Source: Agreia sp. VKM Ac-1783
Lineage (GTDB): Bacteria; Actinomycetota; Actinomycetes; Actinomycetales; Microbacteriaceae
Assembly (NCBI RefSeq): GCF_900177765.1
Contig: NZ_FXWI01000003.1
Location: 496,001-560,000 of the forward strand
Length of the DNA: 64,000 bases
Reading direction: 5' to 3'
Made by a program: the position numbers and the translations under genes. The notes beneath the pieces are model-generated. The model worked only from the letters and a program-made list of their open reading frames with translations. It was not told the origin of the DNA and ran no database searches. This document shows positions 8,091-18,194 of the stretch, piece after piece. How positions within the stretch are numbered: the first letter of the stretch is position 1; the number at the start of each line of letters is the position of its first letter.

Positions 8091-9946
8091 GATGGCGCCC
8101 CGGAGGGCAGATCGCTGAGGCGGGTCACAGACCGCCAGTCCGGATGACGCACGATCTCGCGGAATGCTCGGGCGAGCGGCGGCGTCCGCAGCCCGGCCGA
8201 CTCGAGGGCATCCGAGGCGAGCACCGACGCCGTGGGGCCGAACGCCGCGACACTCCCCGAGTCGAGAACGAGAATGTGGCTGCTGTGCTCCGCGACCAAC
8301 TGCAGGTCGTGGGTCACGACCAGCACGGTCGTGCCCTCGGCGTTGAGTGCGTCGAGCAGCGTCAGAAGCTCGGATGCCCGCGCTCGATCTTGCCCGAAGG
8401 TGGGCTCGTCGAGCGCGAGCAGGGGTGCTCCGTCGATGAGTGCCGTGCCAACGGACAGCCGCCTCTTCTGCCCGCCGGACAAAAGGAAGGGGTGCTCGTC
8501 GCGCAGCTCCTGCAAGCCGAAGCGGTCGAGCATCGTCGAGACGCGCGTCTCGATGTCGTCGGCGGCCATCTTCTGCAGCTGCGGTCCGTGCGCGAGCTCT
8601 TCGGCGACCGTGCCCTTGATGAACTGGTGCTCGGGGTTCTGAAAGACGAAGCCGATGGTGCGTGCGAGCGTGCGGGCATCGGCCTTGGCGGGGTCGACTC
8701 CGAGAACCTGGATGCAACCGGCCGGAGCGCGGATCACCCCGGCAATCGCCTGCAGCAGAGTGGTCTTCCCCGCACCGTTCGTGCCCACGATCGCCACGAA
8801 CGAGCCGCGGTCGATCGTGAGGTCGATGCCGTTCAGGATGCGGGTGCGTCCGCGATCGAGGTCGAGTGCGGTCACGCGCACGGCCGGCTCGGGGCGGCCG
8901 GAGGCGGTATTGCCTGCGGGGTGGCCTGAGGCGTCGGCAGCAGGGTGGCCTGAGGCGCCGGCAGAGGGATGCCCGCGCTGTGCGGCCAACGCGGGAAGCG
9001 CATCCTGGGCGTCGAGCGACGCCGTCAGCTCGCGCGGGGTGAGGGGCAGCGGATCGATCGGGACGCCCGCCGCTCGGAGGCGCAGCGCGGCGAGTAGTGC
9101 GACGGGCAGCCAGACGCCGAGACGGAGGAGTTCGTCGACCCTGCTGACGAGGATCTGCCTGGTCTGGCCCTGCATGGCCAGTCGCCCCTGTGCGTCGAGC
9201 ACGATGACGCGGTCGACGAGATCGATCGCGGCGTCGAGGTTGTGCTCGACCAGCACGATCGCGTGATCGCCGGAGTCGACCAGCCGTCGCAGAACGGCGT
9301 AGACCTCGTCGATTCCGGCAGGGTCGAGGTTCGCGGTCGGTTCGTCGAGAACCAGAATCGGTGTCTTCATGGCGAGCGCGCAGGCGATGGCGAGACGCTG
9401 GCGACCTCCTCCGGAGAGGAGGTCGGGGTTGTCGCGCCTGCGCTCCCACAGCCCCACCTGGCGCAGGCTCTCCTCAGCCCGGGCGAGAACCTCGTCGCGG
9501 CCCACGAGCAGATTCTCGGGACCGAACGCCACCTCGTCGAGCAGGGTTCCCGTGACCATCTGGGAGTCGGGGTCTTGGAAGACCATGGCGACCCGCTCGC
9601 TCAGTCGCGCGACGGTCGCGTCGGCCGTGCGCATCCCACCGACGGTCACGGTGCCGGTGAGCTCGGCGGGAACCGCGTGGGGAACCAGTCCGTTCAGCGC
9701 CAGCGCGAGCGTCGACTTGCCGGAGCCCGATGGGCCGAGGATGAGCACGACCTCGCCGGGCGCGACATCGAAGCTCACGTCAGACGGCGTGGATGCCGCG
9801 CGGCCGTCATGCTGGATCGACACGGACCGCACACGCACGGCCGGAGCGGGAGCGGCCTCGGCGGCGGGCTGCGCGTCGTCCGCGGTCTCGGCGGCGGGCT
9901 GCGCGTCCACGCCGCGGTCATCGGTCATGCCGCGGTCGTCGGTCAC
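8087..9946 (-). CDS. ykoD: ECF transporter duplicated ATPase (YkoD-like)
   Basis: A 619-residue protein with two complete ABC ATPase domains. The first has Walker A GPSGSGKST, signature LLSGGGRQR and Walker B LVLDEPTANLDP. The second has GTNGAGKTT, LLSGGQKRR and LLALDEPTFGQD. A low-complexity Ala/Gly/His linker joins them (RGHPSAGASGHPAADASG region), and a Pro/Ala-rich N-tail precedes. It powers the YkoE/YkoC importer from the cytosolic face. The chosen start, GTG at 9946, overlaps the ykoE stop as GTGA. An ATG lies six codons later. The fused arrangement is typical of ykoD rather than of EcfA1/EcfA2 pairs. Confidence 0.9.
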   Translation of the reverse strand: MTDDRGMTDDRGVDAQPAAETADDAQPAAEAAPAPAVRVRSVSIQHDGRAASTPSDVSFDVAPGEVVLILGPSGSGKSTLALALNGLVPHAVPAELTGTVTVGGMRTADATVARLSERVAMVFQDPDSQMVTGTLLDEVAFGPENLLVGRDEVLARAEESLRQVGLWERRRDNPDLLSGGGRQRLAIACALAMKTPILVLDEPTANLDPAGIDEVYAVLRRLVDSGDHAIVLVEHNLDAAIDLVDRVIVLDAQGRLAMQGQTRQILVSRVDELLRLGVWLPVALLAALRLRAAGVPIDPLPLTPRELTASLDAQDALPALAAQRGHPSAGASGHPAADASGHPAGNTASGRPEPAVRVTALDLDRGRTRILNGIDLTIDRGSFVAIVGTNGAGKTTLLQAIAGVIRAPAGCIQVLGVDPAKADARTLARTIGFVFQNPEHQFIKGTVAEELAHGPQLQKMAADDIETRVSTMLDRFGLQELRDEHPFLLSGGQKRRLSVGTALIDGAPLLALDEPTFGQDRARASELLTLLDALNAEGTTVLVVTHDLQLVAEHSSHILVLDSGSVAAFGPTASVLASDALESAGLRTPPLARAFREIVRHPDWRSVTRLSDLPSGAPS

Positions 9947-10509
9947 GCCGCGGGAGTGACGCGCGTGCGCTCTGCCCGCAGGCCACGGGCCGCACCCGTG
10001 CGCACGAGGGCCGCGCCGAGAAGCACCGCGATCGCCGTGAAGACGACGGGAGCGACGAAGTAACCGGTCATGAGAATCGCTCCCGATGCGGCGTCGAGGG
10101 AGTCTTTCGCGATGGTGCGATACATGCCCGCGGCGCAGACGATGCCCGCCACGACGCCGCCCACGATGAAGAGCCAGGTGTTCCAGCGGCGGTATCTGGT
10201 GACGAGAAAGGGCAGCTCTTGGAACGCCCCGATGGCGATGGCGATGAGGGTCGCCCAGAAACCGATGGGCTGCAGCGGCGCGGTGACGAGTCCGGCGATG
10301 GCTGCGGTGATGATGGCGACGCCGCCGCGCCTGATCACGTATTGGGCCACGACGCCAGGAAGGAAGTAGACGCCGATCGTGAACCCGTAGAAGAGGGGAG
10401 CGAGCGCCGCGACGGTACCGCCGATCCAAGCGTTGAGCGCGAAGACGAGGCCCCCGGCGACGCCGATCGCGGCGCATGTCAGGAGCAGGCGCGTGCTCAC
10501 GTTTCTCAT
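9943..10509 (-). CDS. ykoE: ECF transporter S component, YkoE-type (predicted thiamine precursor)
   Basis: A 188-residue hydrophobic protein with five to six predicted helices and no long loops. It matches the YkoE family, the substrate-capturing subunit predicted to bind thiamine or hydroxymethylpyrimidine. The ATG at 10509 follows a clear GGAGG (TGGAGGTCTG). A TAAGCT hexamer about 20 bases upstream of the start is a possible -10. I see no THI-box (TPP riboswitch) in the 59 bases between this gene and the EamA gene, which is unusual for thiamine uptake genes. Control may come from further upstream through the EamA gene. Confidence 0.85.
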   Translation of the reverse strand: MRNVSTRLLLTCAAIGVAGGLVFALNAWIGGTVAALAPLFYGFTIGVYFLPGVVAQYVIRRGGVAIITAAIAGLVTAPLQPIGFWATLIAIAIGAFQELPFLVTRYRRWNTWLFIVGGVVAGIVCAAGMYRTIAKDSLDAASGAILMTGYFVAPVVFTAIAVLLGAALVRTGAARGLRAERTRVTPAA

Positions 10510-10568
10510 CAGACCTCCACACCCAGCTTAGGGCAGGGTAACCAAAGTAAGGGGCGGCGATGGAGGCG

Positions 10569-11462
10569 CTACGCGAGCGACAGCATGCCCGCCGCTGCGA
10601 TCGCGAGAACGAGCCCGACGATCTGCAGGGGAGCGATACGTTCCTTGAGCACGACCGCGGCCAGCACGATCGTTCCGGCCGGATAGAGCGCGACGAGCAC
10701 CGACATCACGGAGAGCTCTCCGAGCCGGAGCCCAGTGAGGATCAGGCCGTTGGCCGCCGCATCGGCGACGCCGCACGCCAGCGCCAGCAGCAGGGCGGTG
10801 CGAATGCCGGCCCGCGCGGGGCCGTCGGATGCGGCACGCGGCCTGGCCGCGGCATCCGATCGCCGGCGTGCGATGACGAGGGTCGTCAACACGATCGCGA
10901 CCATGATGATGCCGTTCACGGCTCTGTTGAAGAAGAGGGGAACCAAGCCGGAGTCGGCGGGTGCGACGTCGATGGCGATCAGGAAGACGCCGATCGTGGC
11001 GCCGGATCCGATGGCCATGAGAACACCTCGGAGGCTCGGTCGAACGGCTCCCTTCTCGGGAACGAACCCCACGAGCACGACGGCGACGAGCGCGAGAGCC
11101 AAGGCGACGTAGCCGACGGGCCCGAGTGCATCGCCGCGAGCTAGCCCGACCGACAACGGCACGACGGCTGAGACGACCGCGGTCAGAGGCGAGAGGATGC
11201 TCATCGGCCCGATCGCGAGACAGGCGTAGAGCAACGAGATGCCGATGGCTCCGGAGACGCCCGAGATGCCTCCCCACAGGGCGGCTTCTGCCGACCAGGC
11301 GCCGCCGACGAGCGGGTAGGCGGCGAGCAGCACGGCGAGCCCCGAGAACGCCGCGATGCCGGTGACGGCAAAGGGCGAGAGGCGCTTGGATGCGAGGCCG
11401 CCGAGGAAGTCGGCGGAGCCGTAGACGAACGCGCCGACGAGTCCGAACGCTGTGACGAGCAT
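10569..11462 (-). CDS. EamA/DMT-superfamily transporter
   Basis: A 297-residue membrane protein with about ten helices in two EamA repeats, starting MLVTAFGLVGAFVYGSADFLGG and ending LQIVGLVLAIAAAGMLSLA. Members export or import metabolites such as amino acids and vitamins. The substrate cannot be deduced. It lies 59 bases upstream of ykoE on the same strand and may share its transcript. The start is not certain: ATG at 11462 gives the usual length, and an in-frame ATG at 11492 adds ten residues. Neither has a good ribosome-binding site. The upstream sequence enters the 65-bp repeat copy at 11497-11561, so no longer start is credible. Confidence 0.82.
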   Translation of the reverse strand: MLVTAFGLVGAFVYGSADFLGGLASKRLSPFAVTGIAAFSGLAVLLAAYPLVGGAWSAEAALWGGISGVSGAIGISLLYACLAIGPMSILSPLTAVVSAVVPLSVGLARGDALGPVGYVALALALVAVVLVGFVPEKGAVRPSLRGVLMAIGSGATIGVFLIAIDVAPADSGLVPLFFNRAVNGIIMVAIVLTTLVIARRRSDAAARPRAASDGPARAGIRTALLLALACGVADAAANGLILTGLRLGELSVMSVLVALYPAGTIVLAAVVLKERIAPLQIVGLVLAIAAAGMLSLA

Positions 11463-11496
11463 GGGTACCGAGCCTAGTCGCGGACGCGACATCGCC

Positions 11497-11561
11497 GAGC
11501 GCGGGAGTTCTCGCCCGGCGTGGTGGTTGCGCCACCGCGCTCGGCGGCAACACCCGCGCTC
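11497..11561. repeat. 65-bp palindromic element, copy 1
   Basis: A 65-bp element with perfect 9-bp ends (GAGCGCGGG and CCCGCGCTC). It is 62/65 identical to the copy at 12659-12723 in the same orientation. The two copies bracket the AbiEi-like gene. It looks like a MITE or REP-type element. Confidence 0.85.
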
Positions 11562-11674
11562 GCGGAATGAGTGTTCGCGTGGCTCCTCTCCATCACAGGG
11601 GACGAACGGAGTCGGGCTTCCACAATTCCGCCTCGTCCGCGTCGTGGGCAGTTGCACTCCGACATGGTGAAGCT

Positions 11675-12652
11675 ATGACCGCGCCGCTGATGCATCTCGA
11701 AGATGCGCTTCTTGTGACCCGAGACCGCAACCAGTTGATGGGCGGCGACTCCCGGCTCAGTCGTCTCGCGGCTCGTGGGGAGCTCCTGCAAATCCGTCGG
11801 GGTGTCTACATTCCTGCGTCGACCTGGAGATCGATGGACTTCGACGCGAGATACCGCATGCAGGTTTTTGCGGTCGCCCGCACACGACGTATCGAGCCCG
11901 TCTTCTCCAGCTACTCGGCGGCCGTGCTGTGGGGGCTTCCGGTCGTCGGCCCCTGGCCGCGAGACGTGCATGTTCTCGCGGAGCGCTCGTCCGGCGGTCG
12001 ATCCGATCCAGGCATTCGTCGTCACGCGGTAGGGATGCCGTCGACGCTCGTCAGAACCGCGGAGGGCCTCGTCGTCACCGATATCGCGCGAACAATTGTC
12101 GACCTCGCGGCACAGTCGACCTTCGTCTCTGGCGTAGCTGCCGCCGATTTCGCCCTGCATCGCGGCTTGGTGACGAGAGAGGAGCTTCGGTCCGTGTTGA
12201 CCGAGCTCTTGCCCTTCCGTGGTTCGCGTCAGGCTTCTGGCGTCATCGAGTTCGCGACCCCGCTCAGCGGTTCGGTCGCCGAGTCGGTGAGTCTCGTCAA
12301 CATGGCGCGGCACCGATTTCCTCGGCCGATTCTTCAGCAGGAGTTCGTGCATCCATCGGGCCACTCGTACTTCGTGGACTTCTGGTTCAAGCGGTGCAGG
12401 CGCATCGGTGAGGTCGACGGGCGCATCAAGTACAGCGACCCGGTTTATCTCCGAGGGCGCACTCCGGCGCAGGCTCTGTGGGACGAGAAGCAGAGAGAGG
12501 ACTGGCTGCGAACTCAGAGCGACGGGTTCGGGCGCTGGCCGTGGGAGGTGGCGAACAGTGCCGGCGCTCTGTGCCGTCGTCTTCTCGCGCTCGGAGTTCC
12601 TCAGCTGCCCTTCGGCCACCCCGACGGTTTCCCCGTTATGCCACCGCGGTGA
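11675..12652 (+). CDS. AbiEi-antitoxin-like DNA-binding protein (solitary)
   Basis: A 325-residue protein. Residues 1-60 form a winged-helix-like region ([22 protein letters not shown]) typical of the type IV toxin-antitoxin AbiEi family. The C-terminal part ([28 protein letters not shown]) resembles DUF559/Vsr-like nuclease folds seen in the same actinobacterial family. No AbiEii toxin-like nucleotidyltransferase lies beside it. The ATG at 11675 is preceded by GGTGAAG. The gene sits between two 65-bp direct repeats and has somewhat lower GC than its neighbours, which suggests acquisition or mobility. Its role, whether transcriptional regulation or phage defence, is not known. Confidence 0.7.
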   Translation: MTAPLMHLEDALLVTRDRNQLMGGDSRLSRLAARGELLQIRRGVYIPASTWRSMDFDARYRMQVFAVARTRRIEPVFSSYSAAVLWGLPVVGPWPRDVHVLAERSSGGRSDPGIRRHAVGMPSTLVRTAEGLVVTDIARTIVDLAAQSTFVSGVAAADFALHRGLVTREELRSVLTELLPFRGSRQASGVIEFATPLSGSVAESVSLVNMARHRFPRPILQQEFVHPSGHSYFVDFWFKRCRRIGEVDGRIKYSDPVYLRGRTPAQALWDEKQREDWLRTQSDGFGRWPWEVANSAGALCRRLLALGVPQLPFGHPDGFPVMPPR

Positions 12653-12658
12653 GTGATC

Positions 12659-12723
12659 GAGCGCGGGAGTTCTCGCCCGGCGTGGTGGTTGCGCCGCCGC
12701 GTTCGGCGGGAACACCCGCGCTC
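12659..12723. repeat. 65-bp palindromic element, copy 2
   Basis: Direct repeat of 11497-11561 with three differences in 65 bases and the same 9-bp inverted ends. It ends about 40 bases before the recQ start, so the recQ promoter lies right at its edge. Confidence 0.85.
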
Positions 12724-12749
12724 GCGGGGGCGACGTCGGATCGCCCCGG

Positions 12750-12762
12750 TAAACTTCGGAGC
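12750..12762 (+). promoter_or_regulatory. -10 box of leaderless recQ
   Basis: TAAACT (12750-12755) sits seven bases before the GTG at 12763. No usable ribosome-binding site is present at the right distance, so a leaderless transcript is likely. Confidence 0.55.
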
Positions 12763-14760
<1,998 letters not shown>

Positions 14761-14783
14761 TCCGAGCATAGATACACGCCGTA

Positions 14784-14819
14784 TCGCAGAGCATGCCGCG
14801 AGGGCTATGGGTGCTCTGC
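14784..14819 (+). terminator. Possible hairpin after recQ
   Basis: GCAGAGCA (14784-14791) can pair with TGCTCTGC (14812-14819) across a 20-base loop. There is no T-run, so termination is uncertain. Confidence 0.35.
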
Positions 14820-14831
14820 GAGACTGGGCGA

Positions 14832-15542
14832 ATGCTCACCCTTCTCAGCCGCGCCTTTCTCGCTCCCGTGGCTCGAGCGCTGTATAGGCCAACGGTGATC
14901 GGCCGAGACAACGTGCCGCGAACCGGACGGGTTCTTCTCGCGAGCAACCATCTCAGCTTCATCGACAGCGTCGTTCTCACCCTCGTCGCTCCGCGCAACG
15001 TCTCGTTCCTCGCGAAATCCGACTACTTCACTGGAGAGGGCGCCAAGGGGTGGCTCTCGAGGTCGTTCTTCTCGGCTATCGGCGCAGTACCCGTCGATCG
15101 CGGCGCCGGCCAGGCCGCGCAAGACGCTCTGGACGCGGGACTCGCCATCCTCGAGCGCGATGAGGCGTTCGCGATCTACCCAGAGGGAACCCGGTCTCGT
15201 GATGGCCGGATCTACAAGGGACGCACGGGCGCGGCATGGCTGGCCATGAGCTCCAACAGCCTCATCGTGCCGGTCGCGCTGATCGGCACGGAGAAGCTGC
15301 AGCCCGTTGGTTCGACCATTCCCCGGCTGCACCGAGTGTCGGTCGAGTTCGGCCGTCCCATCGACGCGTCCGAGTACGGGCAGGCGAATTCGGCGCGTGC
15401 ACGACGCAAGTTGACAGACGTGCTGATGGAGGACATCCAACGCATGTCGGGCCAGGAGCCGGCCGGTGTGTACAACGAGGTTCCAGCGGCGTCGGCGATC
15501 GAGAAAGTCAAGCGCGCACTCGGCCGCAACAGACCCTCCTAA
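14832..15542 (+). CDS. 1-acyl-sn-glycerol-3-phosphate acyltransferase family protein
   Basis: A 236-residue PlsC-type acyltransferase that transfers acyl chains to lysophospholipids at the inner membrane face. It has the catalytic H-X4-D box (NHLSFIDS, about residues 36-43), the FLAKSDYF block, and the substrate-binding PEGTRSRDGRIYKG box. The N-terminal helix LLSRAFLAPVARALY is the likely membrane anchor. The ATG at 14832 fits the family start. A GAGACT hexamer six bases upstream is only a poor -10. The gene is followed closely by the AI-2E-type protein, possibly in one transcript. Confidence 0.88.
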   Translation: MLTLLSRAFLAPVARALYRPTVIGRDNVPRTGRVLLASNHLSFIDSVVLTLVAPRNVSFLAKSDYFTGEGAKGWLSRSFFSAIGAVPVDRGAGQAAQDALDAGLAILERDEAFAIYPEGTRSRDGRIYKGRTGAAWLAMSSNSLIVPVALIGTEKLQPVGSTIPRLHRVSVEFGRPIDASEYGQANSARARRKLTDVLMEDIQRMSGQEPAGVYNEVPAASAIEKVKRALGRNRPS

Positions 15543-15582
15543 GGTGGGGTGAGCGCGCCGAAACCACAAGACGGGGAACCGA

Positions 15583-16710
15583 ATGTTCAACACGAAGAGA
15601 CGTCGCACCGCAGCGGTGCAGCAACCCCAGTCCGACATCGTCGTTCCCGGCAGCGCGGCCCTTCCGCCCGTGCGGGTCAACGCATTCCGCATCGGACTCG
15701 TCGGCGGACTCGGAGTGCTCGTCTCGATTCTCATCGGTGGGGTCATCGGGCAGCTGACCACGGTTCTCATCTATGTGGGCGTTGCGCTCTTCCTCGCGCT
15801 GGGGCTCGACCCCCTCGTCTCGTGGCTTGAGAGAAAACTTCCCCGCTGGGCAGCCATCCTGGTCGTGTTCGCCGGAGTCATCCTGGCGTTCGCGGGGCTT
15901 CTCCTGACGATCATCCCGGTGATCGTGGAGCAGGTGTCGAATCTCATCACCAACTTCCCCGACATCGTGAATCGCGTCGTCGACAGTGACTTCGTGAAGA
16001 CGTCGGAACGACAGCTCTCCGGCGTCGTCGATTTCGATTCGGTGGCCAAGAGCGTGACCGACTTCGTCAGCGACCCGAACAACTTCGTGAACCTGGGCGG
16101 CGGCATCCTGGCCGTGGGCGCAGGGGTCGCGAGCGGCGTGACGGGCGCGATCGTCGTGCTGATCTTGACTCTGTACTTCCTCGCTTCGCTGCGTTCGATG
16201 AAGCGTGTCACCTACCGTTTCGTTCCGGCCAGCAAGCGCGCGGGCTTCATCGATGTGTCTGAGGACATCACCTCGGCGGTCGGTCGCTATGTCGTGGGGC
16301 AGGTCGCGCTTGCCGCGGTCAACGGTGTGCTGAGCGCGATCTTCCTGTGGGCCATCGGCGCCCCGCAGTTCGTGCTTCTGGCGTTCATCGCCTTCTTGTT
16401 CTCTCTGGTGCCCCTCGTCGGAACGCTCACGGGCTCGATCATCATCGTTCTGACCTGCCTGTTCGCGTCGCCCCTGACCGCGCTCGTCGCCCTCATCTGG
16501 TACCTGGTCTACATGCAGGTCGAGGCGTACTTCCTCAGCCCGCGCATCATGAACCGAGCCGTTTCGGTTCCCGGTGCGGTGGTCGTGATCGCGGCCGTGG
16601 CCGGCGGAACTCTCGGCGGAATCCTGGGCGCCCTGGTGGCGATTCCGGTCGCCGCCTCGACGATCATCATCATCCAGAAGATCGTGTTCCCGAGGCAGGA
16701 GCAGAAATAG
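15583..16710 (+). CDS. AI-2E family transporter (PurR-regulated permease type)
   Basis: A 375-residue membrane protein with eight predicted helices. A soluble region is present at about 110-165 (SNLITNFPDIVNRVVDSDFVKTSERQLSG). The family's C-terminal signature region follows (YLSPRI-like YFLSPRIMNRAVSVPGAVV, then GGILGALVAIPVAA). Family members include the autoinducer-2 exporter TqsA and Na+/H+ antiporters. The substrate here is unknown. GGGGAA lies just before the ATG. It starts 40 bases after the acyltransferase and ends before an independently promoted MFS gene. Confidence 0.88.
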   Translation: MFNTKRRRTAAVQQPQSDIVVPGSAALPPVRVNAFRIGLVGGLGVLVSILIGGVIGQLTTVLIYVGVALFLALGLDPLVSWLERKLPRWAAILVVFAGVILAFAGLLLTIIPVIVEQVSNLITNFPDIVNRVVDSDFVKTSERQLSGVVDFDSVAKSVTDFVSDPNNFVNLGGGILAVGAGVASGVTGAIVVLILTLYFLASLRSMKRVTYRFVPASKRAGFIDVSEDITSAVGRYVVGQVALAAVNGVLSAIFLWAIGAPQFVLLAFIAFLFSLVPLVGTLTGSIIIVLTCLFASPLTALVALIWYLVYMQVEAYFLSPRIMNRAVSVPGAVVVIAAVAGGTLGGILGALVAIPVAASTIIIIQKIVFPRQEQK

Positions 16711-16729
16711 CTGCCGTCTCGGAGCAGGT

Positions 16730-16741
16730 TAGTGTGGCGCA
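16730..16741 (+). promoter_or_regulatory. -10 box of leaderless MFS gene
   Basis: TAGTGT (16730-16735) followed by six bases and the ATG at 16742. No ribosome-binding site is seen. Confidence 0.5.
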
Positions 16742-18007
16742 ATGACCGCTGCTGACACGGAACACGCTCCCGCCCGCCGGGAATGGGGCAGGCGTGGCAG
16801 CTTCTGGGCGGCGGCCATCGTGGTGGCCCTCTGTCTGTGGGCGAGTGGAGCCCCGTCGACCCTCTATCCGAGCTACGCCGCCGAGTGGAATCTGTCGCCC
16901 GTGGTGACCACCTCGATCTTCGGCACCTACCCGGTGGCCCTTCTGCTCGTGCTGCTTCTCGCGGGCGGAATCTCCGACACGATCGGACGGCGCCGAGCGA
17001 TGCTCATCGGCGTGGGCCTGATCGTCGCCTCGGCCTTCGTGTTCGCCATCGCACCCAACGTGGGCTTTCTCTTCGCGGGTCGCACCCTGCAGGGCGTCGG
17101 CACGGGATTCGCTCTCGGCGCCGCCAGTGCCGCGCTCGTCGAGAACAACCTCTCGACGAACCCGCGCTTCGCCTCGGTGCTCACGACGGTGTCAACGTCG
17201 ACCGGCCTCACCCTCGTGCTATTCGTGAGCGGCGGCCTTGCTCAATACGCTCCGTGGCCCCTGCAGCTCAGCTTCTGGGTGCTGTTCGTTCTCGCCGGCC
17301 TCTCGTTCGTCGTGGTGTGGTTCATGAGACGCGACAACCCGGTGCCCGCCGCCGGCCCCGATGGGCGGCCCGTGCGCTGGAAGCCGTCGGGCATCCACGT
17401 GCCCCGCTCGCTGCTGCGCACCTTCATCGCCTCGACTCTCGGCGTGATCGTCGCCTACAGCGTCGGAGCGATCTTCTTGTCACTCGGCGCATCGATGGCG
17501 CGAGATCTCACCGGCACCACCAACCTCCTGATCGTGGGCGCCCTGCTCGCCATCTCATCCGTGGTGATCGGAGTCACCGCCCTCCTGCTGCAGAGGGTTC
17601 CCGCCCACGTCTCGCTCATCGTCGGTGCTGTCATCAGCATCGCCGGCCTGGGCGTGATGGAGCTCACCGCCGCCCAGGGCTCGATCGTGCTCTTCGTGGT
17701 CTGGTGCATCGTGGGTGGCGTCGGCTACTCGTTCGTCTTCACGGGCGGACTCACCCTGCTCAACCGCACGGCGCTGCCCGAGCATCGCGGCGGAACTCTC
17801 TCGCTGCTCTACCTCTTCTCGTATCTGCTGCAGGCCATCACGGCCGTCGTGGCGGGCGCCCTCGCCACCGCTCTGGGGCTCAACGCCGCGATCGATCTCG
17901 TCGCGCCCGGCGTCGCCGTGCTGTGCCTCGCCCTGATCGCGGCGACGACGGTGGATGCCACGGCCCGCCGCCGTGAGGCCCGTCGCGTCGAGGCGTCGCT
18001 CGCCTGA
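16742..18007 (+). CDS. MFS transporter
   Basis: A 421-residue major facilitator with twelve predicted helices. The conserved loop 2-3 motif is GGISDTIGRRRAM (about residues 75-87). A central cytosolic loop occurs at about 195-220 and a basic C-terminal tail at RREARRVEAS. It is a drug- or sugar-type proton antiporter/symporter of unknown substrate. The ATG is preceded by TAGTGT at leaderless spacing. A 6-bp hairpin (18039-18044/18049-18054) follows the stop. Confidence 0.88.
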   Translation: MTAADTEHAPARREWGRRGSFWAAAIVVALCLWASGAPSTLYPSYAAEWNLSPVVTTSIFGTYPVALLLVLLLAGGISDTIGRRRAMLIGVGLIVASAFVFAIAPNVGFLFAGRTLQGVGTGFALGAASAALVENNLSTNPRFASVLTTVSTSTGLTLVLFVSGGLAQYAPWPLQLSFWVLFVLAGLSFVVVWFMRRDNPVPAAGPDGRPVRWKPSGIHVPRSLLRTFIASTLGVIVAYSVGAIFLSLGASMARDLTGTTNLLIVGALLAISSVVIGVTALLLQRVPAHVSLIVGAVISIAGLGVMELTAAQGSIVLFVVWCIVGGVGYSFVFTGGLTLLNRTALPEHRGGTLSLLYLFSYLLQAITAVVAGALATALGLNAAIDLVAPGVAVLCLALIAATTVDATARRREARRVEASLA

Positions 18008-18194
18008 CCGGCCCCGCCTGATCAACCTGCCTTGTGGAGGAACGCCTGCGTTCCCCGCGTTCGTCTGTAGACATCATCAACGCCGCGCCTCGGTCGGCGA
18101 GGGGTCGTTGTAGGGCACGGACGGTGAATTTTCGTGGTCACGCACCCGCTCGTAGCGTAGGCGGAGATTTGCTGACAGCGCACGGAAGAGGCCA
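18008..18194 (+). promoter_or_regulatory. Upstream region of the acyl-CoA oxidase
   Basis: This 187-base gap contains a small hairpin at 18039-18054, probably ending the MFS transcript. The ribosome-binding site GGAAGAGG is at 18184-18191. I see no convincing -35/-10 pair. Confidence 0.4.
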
